Assembly (NCBI RefSeq): GCF_963662255.1
Contig: NC_085048.1
Coordinates: 101,600,229-101,664,228 of the forward strand
Direction: 5' to 3'
Origin: Cinclus cinclus
Taxonomy: Eukaryota > Chordata > Aves > Passeriformes > Cinclidae
DNA length: 64,000 nt
Shown: positions 23,820 through 37,600 of the stretch, one piece after another
Numbering within the stretch: the first letter of the stretch is position 1
Layout: each line of letters starts with the position of its first letter
Notes under the pieces: generated by a model
Told to the model about the DNA's origin: nothing
The model's input: the letters and a program-made list of their open reading frames with translations, nothing else
Database searches by the model: none
Program-made: the position numbers and the translations under genes

Positions 23820-24465
23820 TGCTAGGGAGGGCAGAGCCTCCCTTTGGAGTGGAGAATTTGAATCCCCTCCCTCCAAATTATTATAATTTAGAAAATTAAA
23901 GGGGCTTTCAGGCAGAGGTCTGGGAATAGGAATAACAGTTCTTTATTAATTCATATAGCAAGACAAACAAACAACAATAATAACTACAGCATTAAAAGTA
24001 AACAGAACTGGGGACCTTGAGGGGCTTTGCTTTACAAAACCTGGGGCAATCTGATTCCGGTGCGGAACTCCGAGAGCACCAAGATGGAACAGTGGAAAAT
24101 CCTGGGCTGGTGGTAGCAGTCCAGATGAAGCAGTCTCGTTGCAGCAGTGATCGCATAGAGAAGGTCTGGTAGCCTTTGTCTTCTGTGAAAGATCTAGTGG
24201 GTAAGGGCCCGAATCCCACATAATATCCAGGTGAGGATCCTTGGCTCCTCCCTCTGGGCGGAGCATATCACAGTGGGATTCAGTGGGTCCTTGATTGCCC
24301 ATTAACAGAGATGGCTCCTCCAGGGAGTTATCTGTGAGTCAGGCAAGGCATTGATGGGCCCATTAACAGTTGATGAAGGTGGTGATAGAATAGATTTTGG
24401 GCCCATCCTGGATTGTAACCTAGGACAGATTTATAGAGGACACACCTCTTTCTGTCACCATAACA
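23820..24465 (-). mobile_element. Solo LTR of an avian endogenous retrovirus
   Basis: Read on the minus strand, the segment can start TGTTATGGTGACAG (from 24465) and end CTCCCTAGCA (at 23820), giving TG...CA termini and about 646 bp. A polyadenylation signal AATAAA lies at 23942-23947 (TTTATT on +), about 120 bp from the 3' end as expected for R-U5. A GGGCGG box lies at 24256-24261. Its composition (GGGAGGAGCC blocks, locally more CpG) differs from the flanks. No gag, pol or env sequence lies beside it, so it looks like a recombined solo LTR. I found no clear target-site duplication, so both ends are approximate and the family is not assigned. It lies antisense to MACROD2. A 118-codon minus ORF inside is not a known viral protein. 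Confidence 0.72.
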
Positions 24466-24617
24466 CGTGAGTTTCCTCTATGTCCTCATGGCTGTTCCTT
24501 TGCTGAATTCAGTGGCAAGCAACTGAGCTGGTTCAGGATTTCCTGGTTACCTGGTTTTATGAAGCCAGTCTTCATTCTCTGGTGGGGTTGGCCACCACAA
24601 GGTGTACTGGTGGGAAC

Positions 24618-24785
24618 ATCACAGGATTGTAGAATGGTTTGAGTTGGAAGGAGGTTAAACATTATCCAGTTCCAGCCCTCTGCCATGGGCAGGGACACCT
24701 TCCCCTAGAGCAGGTTGCTCAGAGCGAAGTCCAAGAAGGCCAGTGTTGGATAGGGCCCATCCCAGCACCATCCAACCTGATATTC
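24618..24785 (-). mobile_element. CR1 LINE 3'-end fragment
   Basis: The + strand reads ATCACAGGATTGTAGAATGG, TTTGAGTTGGAAGG, CAGTTCCAGCCCTCTGCC, ATGGGCAGGGACACC and AGAGCAGGTTGCTCAGAG. This is the reverse complement of the CR1 tail. Sequence past about 24730 is more degenerate. The element points leftward and starts about 150 bp from the LTR. Confidence 0.9.
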
Positions 24786-27700
24786 ACTGACATGAGCAGT
24801 CCCTGCACCATTGTTTACAATGTCTTTCTGTCAAATTTAATATCACTATTTTCTCTGCTTTTTTTTTTCTTTGTCCAAATATTGGCCCTTCCTTAATCAA
24901 TCTTTCTGAAAGCAAATTGGCTTCAGGTGTTTGATGTGAGGAAGCACAGCTCACATCCCTCTTTCCTGACATGCTGTCCTCTTCTGATGGATGGTGGTGC
25001 AGTGGTTCCTAGAGGTTCTGCCAGAAGCAGCATCTGGCTCTTCGCCTCTCTCTTCAGGCTTGCCTCTGTAAGTATCACACTGTTCAAGTGTCACCATCTT
25101 CCATTATCCTTCCCAACCACTGAGCACTTGGTTTGCAGTTTCTAAAGGCAACATTTAAATTCTGAGTAAGTTGTGGTCCACATGAGTTTTCGAGAGCCCA
25201 GCTTCTTTGACACAGGATCCTCTCTTCCTCTGTCATGTTGCATAGTGCAGGAGTTCAGGTCACACATTCTTGTGCAAAGTAAATTCAAATATCCATTCAG
25301 CACCACAGGAAAGCCATCAGAATTCCTGCATTGCTTTCACATGGTGCTATTTCCATAAAAACAGGACTTTTTTTTTTTTTTCCCCTCTACTAATCCTGAA
25401 CAGATCTATAGTATGTGCAAAGGGTTTGAAGCTATTCTGTTTGACAGAACTATCACTCATCAGTGTTAGTTGTGGTAAGAAAGGCTTTCTGTTTTGGAAT
25501 ATTTGCTTAGTTTTTGTGGGCTTATCAATTGGAAATATGTAATTCTGGATTTATTGCCTTGCCATGTGTTAATATTCAAGTATTTTTAAAGAATCATAAG
25601 ATGAAGCTAATGTAGTGCAGAGTACTTTGTTTTCACTGTATGCAGAAGGGTTTGAAAAGTGGATTCATATTTTTATGGAATTTTCCTTTGCCTTGTTAAT
25701 GCCTGGAAGCAGTGAAACCACTTTTGTTTATCTAAAATGCACTATGCATGAATTTACACCTGATGTAAGAGCAGCACCAGCTGAGATGAGAGTGATACCA
25801 ACTGTGGATAAAATTCAGTTCTGTGCTAGTGACCAGTTGAAGGCATAACCATCACATGCATTAAGTCCTAAAGTCTTAAAGGGGACTGAAGTAGTTCACA
25901 GGTATTATGCTGTCCCTCTTCACAGGAATGAATGTTACCCAGTATGCACACAGAGAAGATATGTGTCAAATTACTTCGGTGTCTCATGAAAAATACTATA
26001 ATTATTTCTTCTGATAATTTGGGGTTTTGCTAACCTGAATTTATTATTAATTTTGCATTACTTGCTCACCTTAAAGCTTCAGATCCTGGTATCCTGTAAG
26101 AATCACAGGAATCTTGCCACTTTTATTGAAAAGGAAAGAGTTTTTCTTCTTCTGGGGGTTCTAAAGCAAACTGAAGACCCAGCGTAAAAGGAACGCAGAG
26201 GGAGACAACAGAAACATCATTATTATAAAAACATGATCTAACAACGTGGAAAGAGTTAAAATTACTGAAGCCAAATGTGAGACTGTCCTCATTCTGTTTC
26301 TCTGAGTGACCAATGCTAGGTGCCTTGACAAGGAGAAAATAATCAAAGGAAAAAGAAGAGGAAATAATGGGGTAAATGCAAAGTGCTCTCACCCATCTCC
26401 CTGTTCTTTTCTGCCCATCTGCTAGTAATTTGTTAATTTCTCTGATTTGTTATTGTTGGACTGGCATAATAAGATAATTAACAACCATGAAAGTACTAGG
26501 TGTGCTGTACTAGATTTAAGGTCGTCCTTGAGACTTTTATTATGGCCCAATCCTGCCTCCAACACTCAAGAGATTAATATATATTTTTATTGTGTTGGCA
26601 GCAGGAAATTTATTTGTTGCTGATTGGTGCCATTAATGAAACTTCTTTGATATAAAGCGAGTATTTGTGTATGTGCCAGAGCAATCGTGGAGTTTTGGCA
26701 TAGGGAAGCTAGATGTTGGTTTATAGAAGCATCAGGAAATACACACTTCATATATAGTGTGACTGAGGGTCTCCTGCTATATCTTATTCAATTTATAGGG
26801 GATTTTACTCAGGGAGTACCAAGTAGTGGCAAGAGCATCTGGCTATGAATCTTTGTTTATTTTCACAAGCAGCCCTTCACACTAGTAGATCCTCCAATCT
26901 CAACAGGAGCTGCATAGGAGATATGTGCACTTACATAAGTAAATAGAACTTTATTCTGGTTTAATCAATATGTTGGGGTTTGTTTGTTTACGAGATGATG
27001 AAATGCCTTCCTGAAGCTGCTCATGCTTCAGTCCTGAATTGGACATTTAGTTATGTATCAGCTGACTCAGTATTGAAATAACACAATTCACTCACTAAAG
27101 TTCCTTAATCTTCAAGTTTCTTTCTTTAAAATTAAGCATAAGGAGCACTGAGAGCAAGAGAGGAGAGTAAGTGCTGATAGAATTTAAGAAAACAAGTGCT
27201 AATCACATCAGCCAGCTAGTGTCTATGTATGGAGTTGTTCTGCATGGGAAGTAGATGCTCTTCTGTAGTTCCTGATTCCTTAGACAATGCAAAACCTTCA
27301 GCTCTAAGTCTTACTCCTCAGATGTGCTTTCCTTTGGTGCACAACAATTGATGGTAAGGCAGAGTGAGGTACAGTCACAAACCTAAATAGATAAACAGAA
27401 ATCTCTTCCTTTTGTTGCTTATTCTTTGTTTCTGTACCTGTTAAGATAGCCAGAACTTACTGCTCAGCTGACAAATAGCAGAGAATCCTTTCTTTCCCTG
27501 ATAATAAAATGACCAGTTCCTAAGTATGAAAAATGTTAAAAAACTTCTTCTGTATTTATTTCTCAGTCTTCGGAGTACATGGAAATGGTTCTCTGGAAAT
27601 ATTTGCCATTCATAATTTGTGGAATGCTAATTAGATACTGTTGAATGAACAGCTATCTCAACATGAATCAGAATGTCAGCATGTGAACATACTGTAGATA

Positions 27701-30700
27701 ATATTCTTCTGAATTTTCTTTAACTATAGTCAAAATGTGCTGTTAATGAGTAGCCCAGTGAGTAAACCCACATGCCTTGGATTTTTGTGGGTAATGAGCA
27801 CAAAATAGATGTTCAGAAATGTATTGTGAAATGAGTATTTGCTGAGTATGTTTTCCATCATTACTGATTTCTTATTCTATAAGAATGTTGGTTGGTTTGC
27901 TGTGAATAACATTTCCAACTGTAGAAAGATAAGTGTATATTATATAGTTTTACTTAAAGTTTTCTGCTTCTGTAGTTTCAGCTATTTGGAATATAAATTC
28001 ATTTTGTGATCCTATGAACAATTCCATGTCCTGTCAATACAATTTAACCTAAAAGTCATTGCATTGATGTAGCCTACTGGATGGTGTCATGAAGATGGTA
28101 TCATAACCAGGAAGATTTGCTCTTAGTTAGCTAAAAATAATTTACTCTGAGCATCTCACAAGGTCCAGGGAGATGCTGTTGAGAACTGATGACAATTCAG
28201 GTGTATGGCCTATGCTTATTTTGGATTTTTCACCCACAGCAATTTTGAAAATTAGTTTGGTGATATTTCCAGCTGTACAGAATGTTCAGGTGGAGAAGTA
28301 CCTGAGTGAAGATTCTTTCCCAAGATCCAATGCCCTGATCCTTCTTTCCTAGGAGTCACAAACAGGGTACTGGCTTTTACCAGGGAGAGACCTGATACTG
28401 AACCCTGTCTCATTCAGCCAAGCAGACAAACTCAGAGGAGGAAAATTAAAAAGGGTTGTATAAGTCTTTGTTTTCTTTCAGGCACGCCATGAAAACAACC
28501 ATTCTGGGAACAAGATAAAAGCTTTACCCATCTGTCCAGTTGAGACCATCTGGGGAGCCTTCAGTTCTGGCATCTTGCTGAATAGCTCTGTAATGGCATG
28601 ATGCATATGAGCAAGGTGAATTCCTGGGAAGCTGAAAATTGGATGCAAGCAGTGGATTGGTGTCATTCTTTTAATACAGAAACATTTAGATTTATGATTC
28701 TCCTGAGTTAGACTATGAATTCCTGCTTGTTTTTCCTGAAGTCCTTGTGTGTATTGAGGTGATTTACTTGCAACAAAAATGAGCTTACTGTGCAAATTGT
28801 GTCAAGTAAACTGTAGGTTTTTGATATACTGCTGTCTTACAGTTTCCTTATTAAACACAGGATGTTATTTATGGTTATATGCTTCCTCCTCACTGATCTT
28901 GAGCAGTGAAGTGTGTGGCTCAGTGTAATAGATACTTTTAACTTTAGAAGACCTGGTTTAGCATTAATGCTCCTTTTTTCTTACTTTAATTAGTGCGATA
29001 AATAGTGTCTGTACAGATACACAGACACTTTCTAACTGTATGCAATATATATTATGTACTCTGAAAAGTGGTTTCTGAGAGATTGAGAGTTTTCCTTCAT
29101 CGATTGGCTTTGGGAAAGAATAGGGCAGTGTTGGGAGAGCACTTTGCTCCAGTGAACACTCATCAAGCTCTGGGAATAACCGTTGGAAAGTCACCGTTTT
29201 CAGTGGTCTTGCTCTGCATGTATGTCCTCCACACAGCAAAGCACTAAAGCATGTGTGAAATTCCTAGGATGTGCTTGAATCCCTTGCTAACCCTTTTAAA
29301 CATGTGATAGAGCACATTGGTTAATGTAATTTCAGGCTTGCATTGTTCCTTTAGATCTTTGATGGCAGTAAGAGCTGAAATCAAATAAAATAACTTTCTA
29401 TGGAGAATCCAAATTCAGCTGCCTGTCCAGCCTTTTTCTTAGTATTTTGGAGTGGCATGAAACACTATTTATTGGTATAATACATAATGTCTGTATATGT
29501 AATATAAATATTTATTCTACAGGAGAAGCAGAATATTGAAGCAAAGCTGATATCCCTCATCTCTACTAAGCTGTTCATCTTTTGGGCTGCAAGGGAGATT
29601 TAAATCTTCCTGTTTCTTGATTTGCTATCATATTACCTTCTAAACATATTTAGCATACAATTTATTTTTGTATATGCTGTTCACCACGCAGAGCATCATA
29701 AACTACTTCACAGAGAGAGAGAGAAAGCAGAAGAATTCTTTAGTTACAGTGAGTTGCAGTCAGCCAGAAAGGGAAAGAGCAGTGCATTAAGATGCAGTAA
29801 AAAATATGAAAGTTGAAATTTTAAAGTAGTAAAAATGCTAATCAGCATGCTGGAGCGATTCACTGCAGCCTCTTTTCAGAGATATGCACTGTTGTACACT
29901 GGTTTCAATGCTGTTATTTGCAAGTATCAGCATATGCTGTGTATCTTCCTGCCTTTTGAATGCTGGAGTGTGGACATTAATGGGACAGAAAAAGCACAGA
30001 TTTTCTGGGAAATTGGATAAGATCTGGGGAAAGAACAAACAACACAGAAGTGAATGAAGACTATTGCATGCTGTATTTATAATGATCACAAATACCTGCT
30101 TACCTTTGAGAAATCAGCAGCCTGTTCCATTACTGTTGTCAGAACAGTTTGTATTTGAGGTGATCTAAAGGCTTTGGTTAGCTATTTATTTGTTGAAAGC
30201 ATTTGCCTAGTCGCATTAGAAGAAAGTTCTTTTCTATTGCTGTGACCAACCCCCGTCCCCCCCAAAAAAACCTAGGTTCTGTAAATCAATTAGAGCACCC
30301 CATGCTGAGCTTGCTTATGCAGTCATGGCTTTGCTGAAAAGACAATGACAAACACTATTCTTGGTATAGCAGAGCTGTTATTTTAGTGTGAGGAGGCACA
30401 TAGTGTCTTTATGTAAGATGTAGTGTTTTTGATCTACTTTTGGTTGCTGGTATTCTGCCAGTTAGTGGTCCCCAAACTACTAGATCTTATTACCATTTTT
30501 TTATCCCCTGCCTGTGGGTAGGCAAATATGAGAGGTGTGATACACATGGAATAAGAATAGCCTTTAAATTTCATCTCTGAAATAAAAAGGAACATCAGGG
30601 GAACAGAAGAGCATGCAGTTGGTCTCACCATCAAAGTATGCCATTATCCTACATGTCTTGAATTCCTTTATTTTTGGGATCCAGCTAGAGCTCCGAACTC

Positions 30701-32010
30701 CACAGGAAGAGCTTTTCTTGTCAGATTATCAGCCCTGTTCCATTCATTGCAGAAAGTGGTGTAAATTACAACTTCTGGTTCTTTTCTTTGAAGAAGTTTG
30801 GAATTTATTGGTGCTTATATACTGTGTCAGGCAGGATATACTAAACTGTATTCACAGACTTTCCCTTTAATGGTGTTATTTCAGTGTAAACTGCTTTTTC
30901 ACAAGCTGCTTCTTTCAAAAATAGATTATAATTTATGTGATATTGTTCAGGATGTTTTAATTTGATTGGAAATAACAATATATTTAAGAGCTTCAGCCCA
31001 AATGACATCATAGTGCACATAGTATTACTAATCAAACATATTTTTTCTGAAGATGTATTTAAAATGGGGATTTAAAATTTCTAGAAAGATTAAAGTGCTG
31101 ACTTTGAAGAATGAATTTTCCACTACAGGCTATCATCAGCTGTATGCCAGCATGACTAGAGCAGACTTTTATCATGTTTTATTAGTGTATTTTATATGAA
31201 GTTGTAGAGAAGTGACGTGTCTGCCACCACTAGACCAAAGCTATCACTATACAAGGCCTTTGTTTTCTGAAATCAGCATTTTTTTTTGCACTTGTCAGTG
31301 ACAGGGTTTTGCCTTTGGTTTTTCAATAAAAATCAAACAAGATATTTTGGCGCTGAAATTGAGATGGTGAAGGTGCACAGAATGCTCCTGTAGCACCTTC
31401 CGATAACTCTTAAGCCTTTGTTGTTTGCAGTAAATTATTTAGCAACAGTTATCATTAAACTGGCACATGCGGGGGCTTTGAGGTGCTTTTTGCTTTGTGA
31501 CAGTGTAAACCCAAGGTAATGCTGAAGGGATTAAAAGAATTATCAAGACATGATGTACTAAGAGATGTAGAATCTTTTCCTGACAAGCAGTATCTAAACT
31601 AAGCAGTACCTGTTTAGTTTAGTACCTGTTTTAGCATGTATTATTATGTATTATTTCAGAATGACCAACATTTAGATAATTGTGCCATACAGCTAGAAGT
31701 CTGTTTTAAAGAAGTAACAGCCTAATTTGAAGTGCAAGTGTGACAAAGGCAAGACAGCATATAGTGTGAACTGAAATTGCACTGTTACACTGGCTATTTG
31801 TAACATGATTCTTTTCAAAAAGCATGGGGTTTTATCAGCTATCCTTAGTACTACTTAACCATAACTGGTTAGCTCTGTTTGTTTTGGGGTTTTTTTCATG
31901 GCTTTAAAGTAGAGATGAGTCTTGAGGAAGGATTTGAAGTGGGAGAGAGATAGTGCAGCTTAGTTCAGAATCAAGGCAGTTTTGTTCCTGGCCAGTCAAG
32001 CTTTGGAAAC
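24786..32010. other. Unique intronic sequence, 24.8-32.0 kb
   Basis: No exon or transposon is recognised. A short AG microsatellite (about six repeats) lies at 29711-29723. A minus ORF of 105 codons (28478-28795) has no recognised domain. The stretch at 26600-26680 contains homeodomain-like CATTAATGA and ATTGG motifs, but I cannot call an enhancer from this. Confidence 0.6.
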
Positions 32011-32215
32011 AATCATAGAATCTCAAAGGTTTAAAAGACCTCTTAGATTGTTGAATCCAACCATCAGCTCAGCACTGCCAGTGCACTACTGAACCATGTC
32101 CCTAAGCATCACATATACCTGTGTTCTGAACATTAAAGCCTCCCTGCACAGCCTGTTCCGATGTCTGGCCACAATTTCAGTGATGAAATTTTTCCTAATA
32201 TCCAGTCTAAGCCAG
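32011..32215 (-). mobile_element. CR1 LINE 3' fragment, different subfamily
   Basis: The + strand reads AATCATAGAATCTCAAAGG, AAAAGACCTCTTAGATTG, AATCCAACCATCAG, then CACTGCCAGTGCACTACTGAA, CAGCCTGTTCCGATG and TTTTTCCTAATATCCAGTCT. The spacing and the ACCATGTCCCTAAGCATCACAT block match the CR1 subtype with ACTAAACCATGTCC. The element points leftward, is 5' truncated and is heavily mutated. Confidence 0.88.
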
Positions 32216-34466
32216 CCTAAAGAGATCGGTCCTGGACAATGGCATTAGTCTTTGTTCTGTGCTGGGAGAGTAGGTAGGAACACAGATGGTATTATCCTTT
32301 TATGTGTTTTTTGCTTACAAAACTGTGACAGTAAATTGGGAAAAATACCTTGGATTTCCTAAGATGTGGACGTGATTGTCCCTGGGAAGGGCTATGTAAT
32401 AACCAAGACCAGGATAATAAAACCACTTTGAGAATTTGTTCTATTTAACAGCCTCTGCTCTGCTTTGGGAAGACTCCATCTCTGACCACTGTGGCTTCAT
32501 TGCCTTATTTAGAAGGAGCAGCTTCCTGACTTTCTTGTCTTTGTTTCCTCACTCTTTCTTCTCACTCAGTGCCCTTTCTGCCACTGCCAAGTTTTGCAGT
32601 CCTTGGATAGCAGAAGCTCTGAACCCTTCTACATCTTAAACAAGTTTTGCTTGTCATACTATGTTGGTGTTCCCAGTTGCTTATTCCAGCCTTCCTTTCC
32701 CAGCAATGGCTGACGGCACCTTTCTCTATGGAAGTGCTGCTCATCTGCCTTGGTTCACACATTGAAAAGCTCTCTCAAACTGCCAATTTTAGCTGCCCAA
32801 GCTGACACCTCTCCTCCTGGTATAAAGTGGTTTCACATTAGCAGCATCAGTATAGATTAGTTTCATACTTGTGACCCAGCAAGATGCTGCCTGTGCCTGG
32901 CTGCTGTCAGTCTCTGTTCTCTGGAGAAAAATGGGTAACCACAGGAAGGCACTGCCAGTACTGCTTTTCTTCCCTACCTGATGAAATCTGACAGGTGCCC
33001 TATGCTACTTCCTGTCTCTCTGAGATGCAGGTTTTCATTTAGCTGAGTGTCTCTCCTTCTTTCAAAGAGCCTGGCTGAAGGATGTCCATTTCTTCTCGTG
33101 CTTGTCTCAGAGGCAGTTACATTTCTGCACTTCTTTTTTCTCACAGAGACTGATTGTTTTTCCTTCCAGGTTAATCCTACATCTGTTGTTCAGTTGGTCT
33201 GTTTCTCAGAGTAAATCTTAAAAAGCCTCATGCTGTCTCTACTCACACCAAGTAATGTCTGTTCTGTGAGAAACCACATCAGTGTCCTCATAACTTGGAA
33301 CTCGCCCTTCCTCAGCATGCACATGCATTCATTAATAATGACCATCATGGAAATACACTTCTCTGCAAAATTAAAGCTCACATAGATACAGTTCAAATAA
33401 AGACATTCACTTAAAAGGTGGGGCAGAGGTAGGGTGCCTCACAGGAATTTGTATATGGAAATTACCATTATCATAATGAAATTGGAAGCCAGGCTCTAAA
33501 GGCCTTATGTAAGTGCCCTGAAGTCATTGGAATAAACATAATCTCCTTTCCAGAATTCAGAATGACATGATATTATGAAAGGGCTTCTCTAAGAGCAAGG
33601 ACTGGAGATAAATCTTTCAGATCAGGATGCCATATCAACAGAGGATGATAAAGTGATCTGGCCCTCTACAAAACTGTTAGTCTGTTCTGAGCAATATGCA
33701 GATCTTTTGAGTATAAAAAGGAAATGAAGAGTAGCTAAAGGCACAAAGTTTAATGGGGAACTTGGATAAAATGCAAAGACATTGTTTCAGATATTACTGA
33801 ACACCTTTCTTTGATAGGACACTTGATTTTCTATTTGAAGGCAAAATACTAGATCTCACCTGCATTTTGATAAAGCATAATATGCAATATTCAGTAGAAA
33901 ATTTTCCTTAGTTAAAGAAAGTGGAGATCTGTAGAAAATTGTATGATGCCAACTGGAGATACTGAGGTGATGAGATGCCTACAAGCAGTTCTGGGCTAGG
34001 GAAAGGCTGCAGTTCCTGAACTGCGGCCATGGTTTTGATTTTCTGTTATTTCTAGTGGTGACTTCTATGTAGGAGTTAGATGAAACCAGTGAAATTTATT
34101 GATGGAAGTTGTGAGGCTTTTTCTGCCCATAACAGTAATAGATAATGTTGAAGACTGAGCAACAAAAACATGATTAAATTTGCAGGGGAGTTGTGAGGTA
34201 ATAGACATTGAAGTTAATAAAATTTTCTGCTATATGAAGTAAGTTCATCAATTGGAAATGACAGAGGACAAAGACTCAGAATTATTAAATCACATAATAG
34301 CTGAGAATGAGTCATGTGATGAAGCCATGGCCAAGGCAAATGTAGTCTGGGGAGGGATGGTATGAAATATTTCAGTGAAAATAGGCACACATTCATGACC
34401 TGAAAAACACTGAAGAAACCTGATCTTAAAATCATTGTACTGTTGTGATCACTTGTGTTTAAGAAC
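32216..34466. other. Unique intronic sequence, 32.2-34.5 kb
   Basis: No recognised gene or repeat. A EYKKEMKS-like peptide at about 33709-33732 recalls the next MACROD2 exon (KIYKKKMNE) only by chance; see the rejected items. Confidence 0.6.
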
Positions 34467-34634
34467 CATAGAATCATGGAATGTTTTTGTTTGGAAGGTA
34501 TCCTGAAGTTCATCTCATTCCAACCCTCCAACATGAGCAGTTCACCTTCCCCTACACCAGGCTGGTCCAAGCCCTATCCAGCCTGCCCTTAAACATTTAC
34601 AGGAATGGGGTGTTCATCACTTCTCTGGGCAACC
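34467..34634 (-). mobile_element. CR1 LINE 3'-end fragment
   Basis: The + strand reads CCATAGAATCATGGAATG, TTTGGAAGGTATCC, TCTCATTCCAACCCTCC, CCCCTACACCAGGCTGGTC, TATCCAGCCTGCCCTTAAAC and TTCTCTGGGCAACC. This is a reverse-complement CR1 tail, so it points leftward. The usual CCATGGGCAGGGAC block is degraded. Confidence 0.9.
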
Positions 34635-37600
34635 AGATTTAAAGGAGCACAGACTGGAACTGGAAAACAGACAGGGAAAACTTACTTTCTGAGGGGGGGG
34701 ATATAAAATTTGGCTTGTTAAACCCAGAAAAAGTTAGCTGAGAGGGAGGATATCGTTATAGATACATTGGGTAAGTAACAGCAGAGCAACTTCTGAAGCT
34801 GGAGGGTAGTATTGGCATAGGAGCAAATTGAGATAAACTGACCTGAAGCTATCAACTCAACTATCTGAGTGGGAAATTGTGAGCAGCCTGTCCAGTGGGG
34901 GACAAAACAACTTAATTAGTTGTAAGATAGAGCTGAATCCCTTTAGGGAAGTTCATGACTTGCTTGTCAGTGACCAAAGGAGTCAGAGCTCAGAGAGGAG
35001 TGGGACAGTCCAAGTTTTCAAACAGCATCACCTAATGCTACACTGTTAATTCTATATTTAAGCAGCCAAATTAGAACAGTCTGGAGTATTTAGGTTTTGG
35101 TTTCCCTAGGAAGTACTGCTTGGGTTTAGGGAGATATGTATACCCTCAAGTTTTCACATAGTTACTTTGGTATATAGACGCACAGAGGGGGTTAACACCA
35201 AGAAGAGCTGCTGCAGCAGCAAAATAATTAAATATCATAATTCCAGAGAAGCCAAATGTGAGATTTCAGAATGTGAACTCATTTTTAAAATAGAAATAAA
35301 AACATTCTATCTAGTTTTCTTTACTTGATATTTATAAATAAGTACATCATTAATATGTATAGTTAGTATGTACATCATTAGGATACAGTTACTAAAATGG
35401 ATATGGCAGAATCCCTGTGTTGTTCCTATCTAAAAAGGGTATTGGGATAGGGTTGTAATTTTTGGAGGGACAGTTGGCACATAGACACTGGCATTTATAA
35501 ATATATATTACACTTTTTTTTTTTAAATGCATGTAGTGGGTGAGGCTTACATGATTTGGAAATACTGCAAAACAAAGCTGCCAAATATTAGCTATATTAA
35601 TGGTTCTGACATTGAAATAATATCTAACTGATAAAATATTTCTCATCACTCCCCCACCCTTTCGCATAACAAAATAAGCACACACCTCTCTCCCCCACAT
35701 AAAGCCCAAACCCAGCAAAATAGAATTTTTCTTCACAGAGCGAAATAAATAAGAAGTGATTGTACAGATAAGATAATACTGCTTTATCATTCTCCAGAGT
35801 TTAAAAATGAGCACTGGAACTGGACTGGAGCAGAATCTCAGTCAACTATTTAAAGGGTAGTTAGGTAGGAAAAGGCTGTGCTGTATATCCTGGGCTGAAT
35901 GTGGCAAGAGAAGTTTATGCAGTCTTCCACTGATCTAGTTTGATCACTGTTGAGAAAAGGGAGAGCATTTTTTTTCTCTTCCTTTTTGTTTCTACATTGT
36001 TTCTTGATCTTAATGAGATTTGAATAAATTCATTTGAATCAGCCAAAACTTGTGCTTGAAATGGATCTCTCAAATTTCTTTGTACATACATTTATTCCAG
36101 ATACTCCCAGCTCAGAAAGTGATACTGAAAGAGTACTTGCGAAGCAAGTCATGCTCTGTCCTTTGTTTTCACTTTAAATCACAGCAATTAAGATATTCAG
36201 TAAGTATATTACAATACAGTCCCAAAGCAGTAACAGTTTGAAACAATGCATGAAGAAGTGTTAGCACATTTGAGTTCCTCTCCTTCTAGCTTCTTACACA
36301 CAGCCTAACTGTGACAGGCATTGAAAGAAAGTGCCTGCAGGTCATATTTTCTTACAGGCTGTAGAATATGTAAAAAAAATTAGAAATTATGAAAAGGATG
36401 TATCTTATCTTAGAAGAGCTGATATGAATGAAACTGCTTTCTTTTCCCCAGTACCATTTCACTGAGCGCATATCAAACTGCAGTTTTATTTTAGACATCC
36501 TTCCACTCCTGCGGTGGCTGCCTGCACACATCACGTTGTATCACACAGAATCCAGCTCTAAACCATTCCAGGTGCTGTAAGGATGTTGTGCATCCAGTGT
36601 TGTGATGCCTTGGGTTTTAGCTTTTATATTTTTCAGAATCTCTGCTGCTTGGTGTGTAACTCTGAAACTTCATATTAGGTGTTAGTAAGGTCTCTTCACA
36701 GGGTAGTTAGACAAAACAATTCCTTCCTAGCTAGAGAATCAAGGACAACCAGTACCCAAAAAACAAAAACAATGGCGAGGGATACAGGGCAAGCCAGGGG
36801 GCTGAGAGTTCATGGCCTGGAGCTGTGGTTGGACAATTGACTTCAATATGCAGATGAACCAAAACTTACAAAAGTGTAAAGACTCGTGATGCGGATCCAT
36901 CTTGGATTTGACTTGGTGTAGCCTCAACTGGGCTCTTGCACTGCCCAAAGTGTATCCTTTCAAGAAATACCTGTTTTGTCCCTTTTGCTCTGTCTAGTCT
37001 CTGTTCCAGGTCAGCCTTTCCAGGCAGCAGTTCATATAGCTGGAGAAAGGCTGGTGGATAGTACCATAATCCTTGGTTATCAAAGAACCAGAATAGATCA
37101 CAGAGTAAATCACTCTGTAGTCCATTATAATAAAACTTTTATTTTCATATAGTATTTTTATGGTTCTTTTTATAAATGATTCAATGTTTTCCATTTGTGA
37201 TCAGCTCCACTTAGCCTGTCAGTTAACCAGTAACCTCCTTAATAAAGGGTTCTGAGCAGAAGGCTTAACAAATACAAACTTCCTTTCAGAATTATTAAGG
37301 GAGATTGCCTGTAGGTGAAAACTGAAACAATGATAAAAGATGCTTCCAAGGACAACTTTTAAATCTGCTAAATGCTCTAATAACTGTATGTGGGATTCTA
37401 TAATCAACTCTTTCAGAAGAAAAATGGAGATGTCCTCATTAAAGCATTATATTGGCTTATAGATTAGGTGGTGTTGTAGAGGGATTTTGTCTGCCTTTTT
37501 TGTTACTAATTTTAACAGAAGACAGTATTGTAAATGAATCATCTTGCATGATAGTGCTGGAAAGGGTTTTTCTGTGAATCTAAACAGAACTGGCTTGAGT

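Noticed and set aside
23946..24302. 118-codon minus ORF inside the LTR
   Set aside because: It lies within the LTR, not in an internal viral region, and shows no retroviral protein motif.
28478..28795. 105-codon minus ORF considered as a retrocopy
   Set aside because: No family resemblance, no poly-A tail and no target duplication.
33690..33735. EYKKEMKS-like peptide recalling the next MACROD2 exon (IYKKKMNE)
   Set aside because: The residues upstream do not match VDRIIFCVFLEVDF, stops interrupt the frame, and no acceptor sits at the expected distance.
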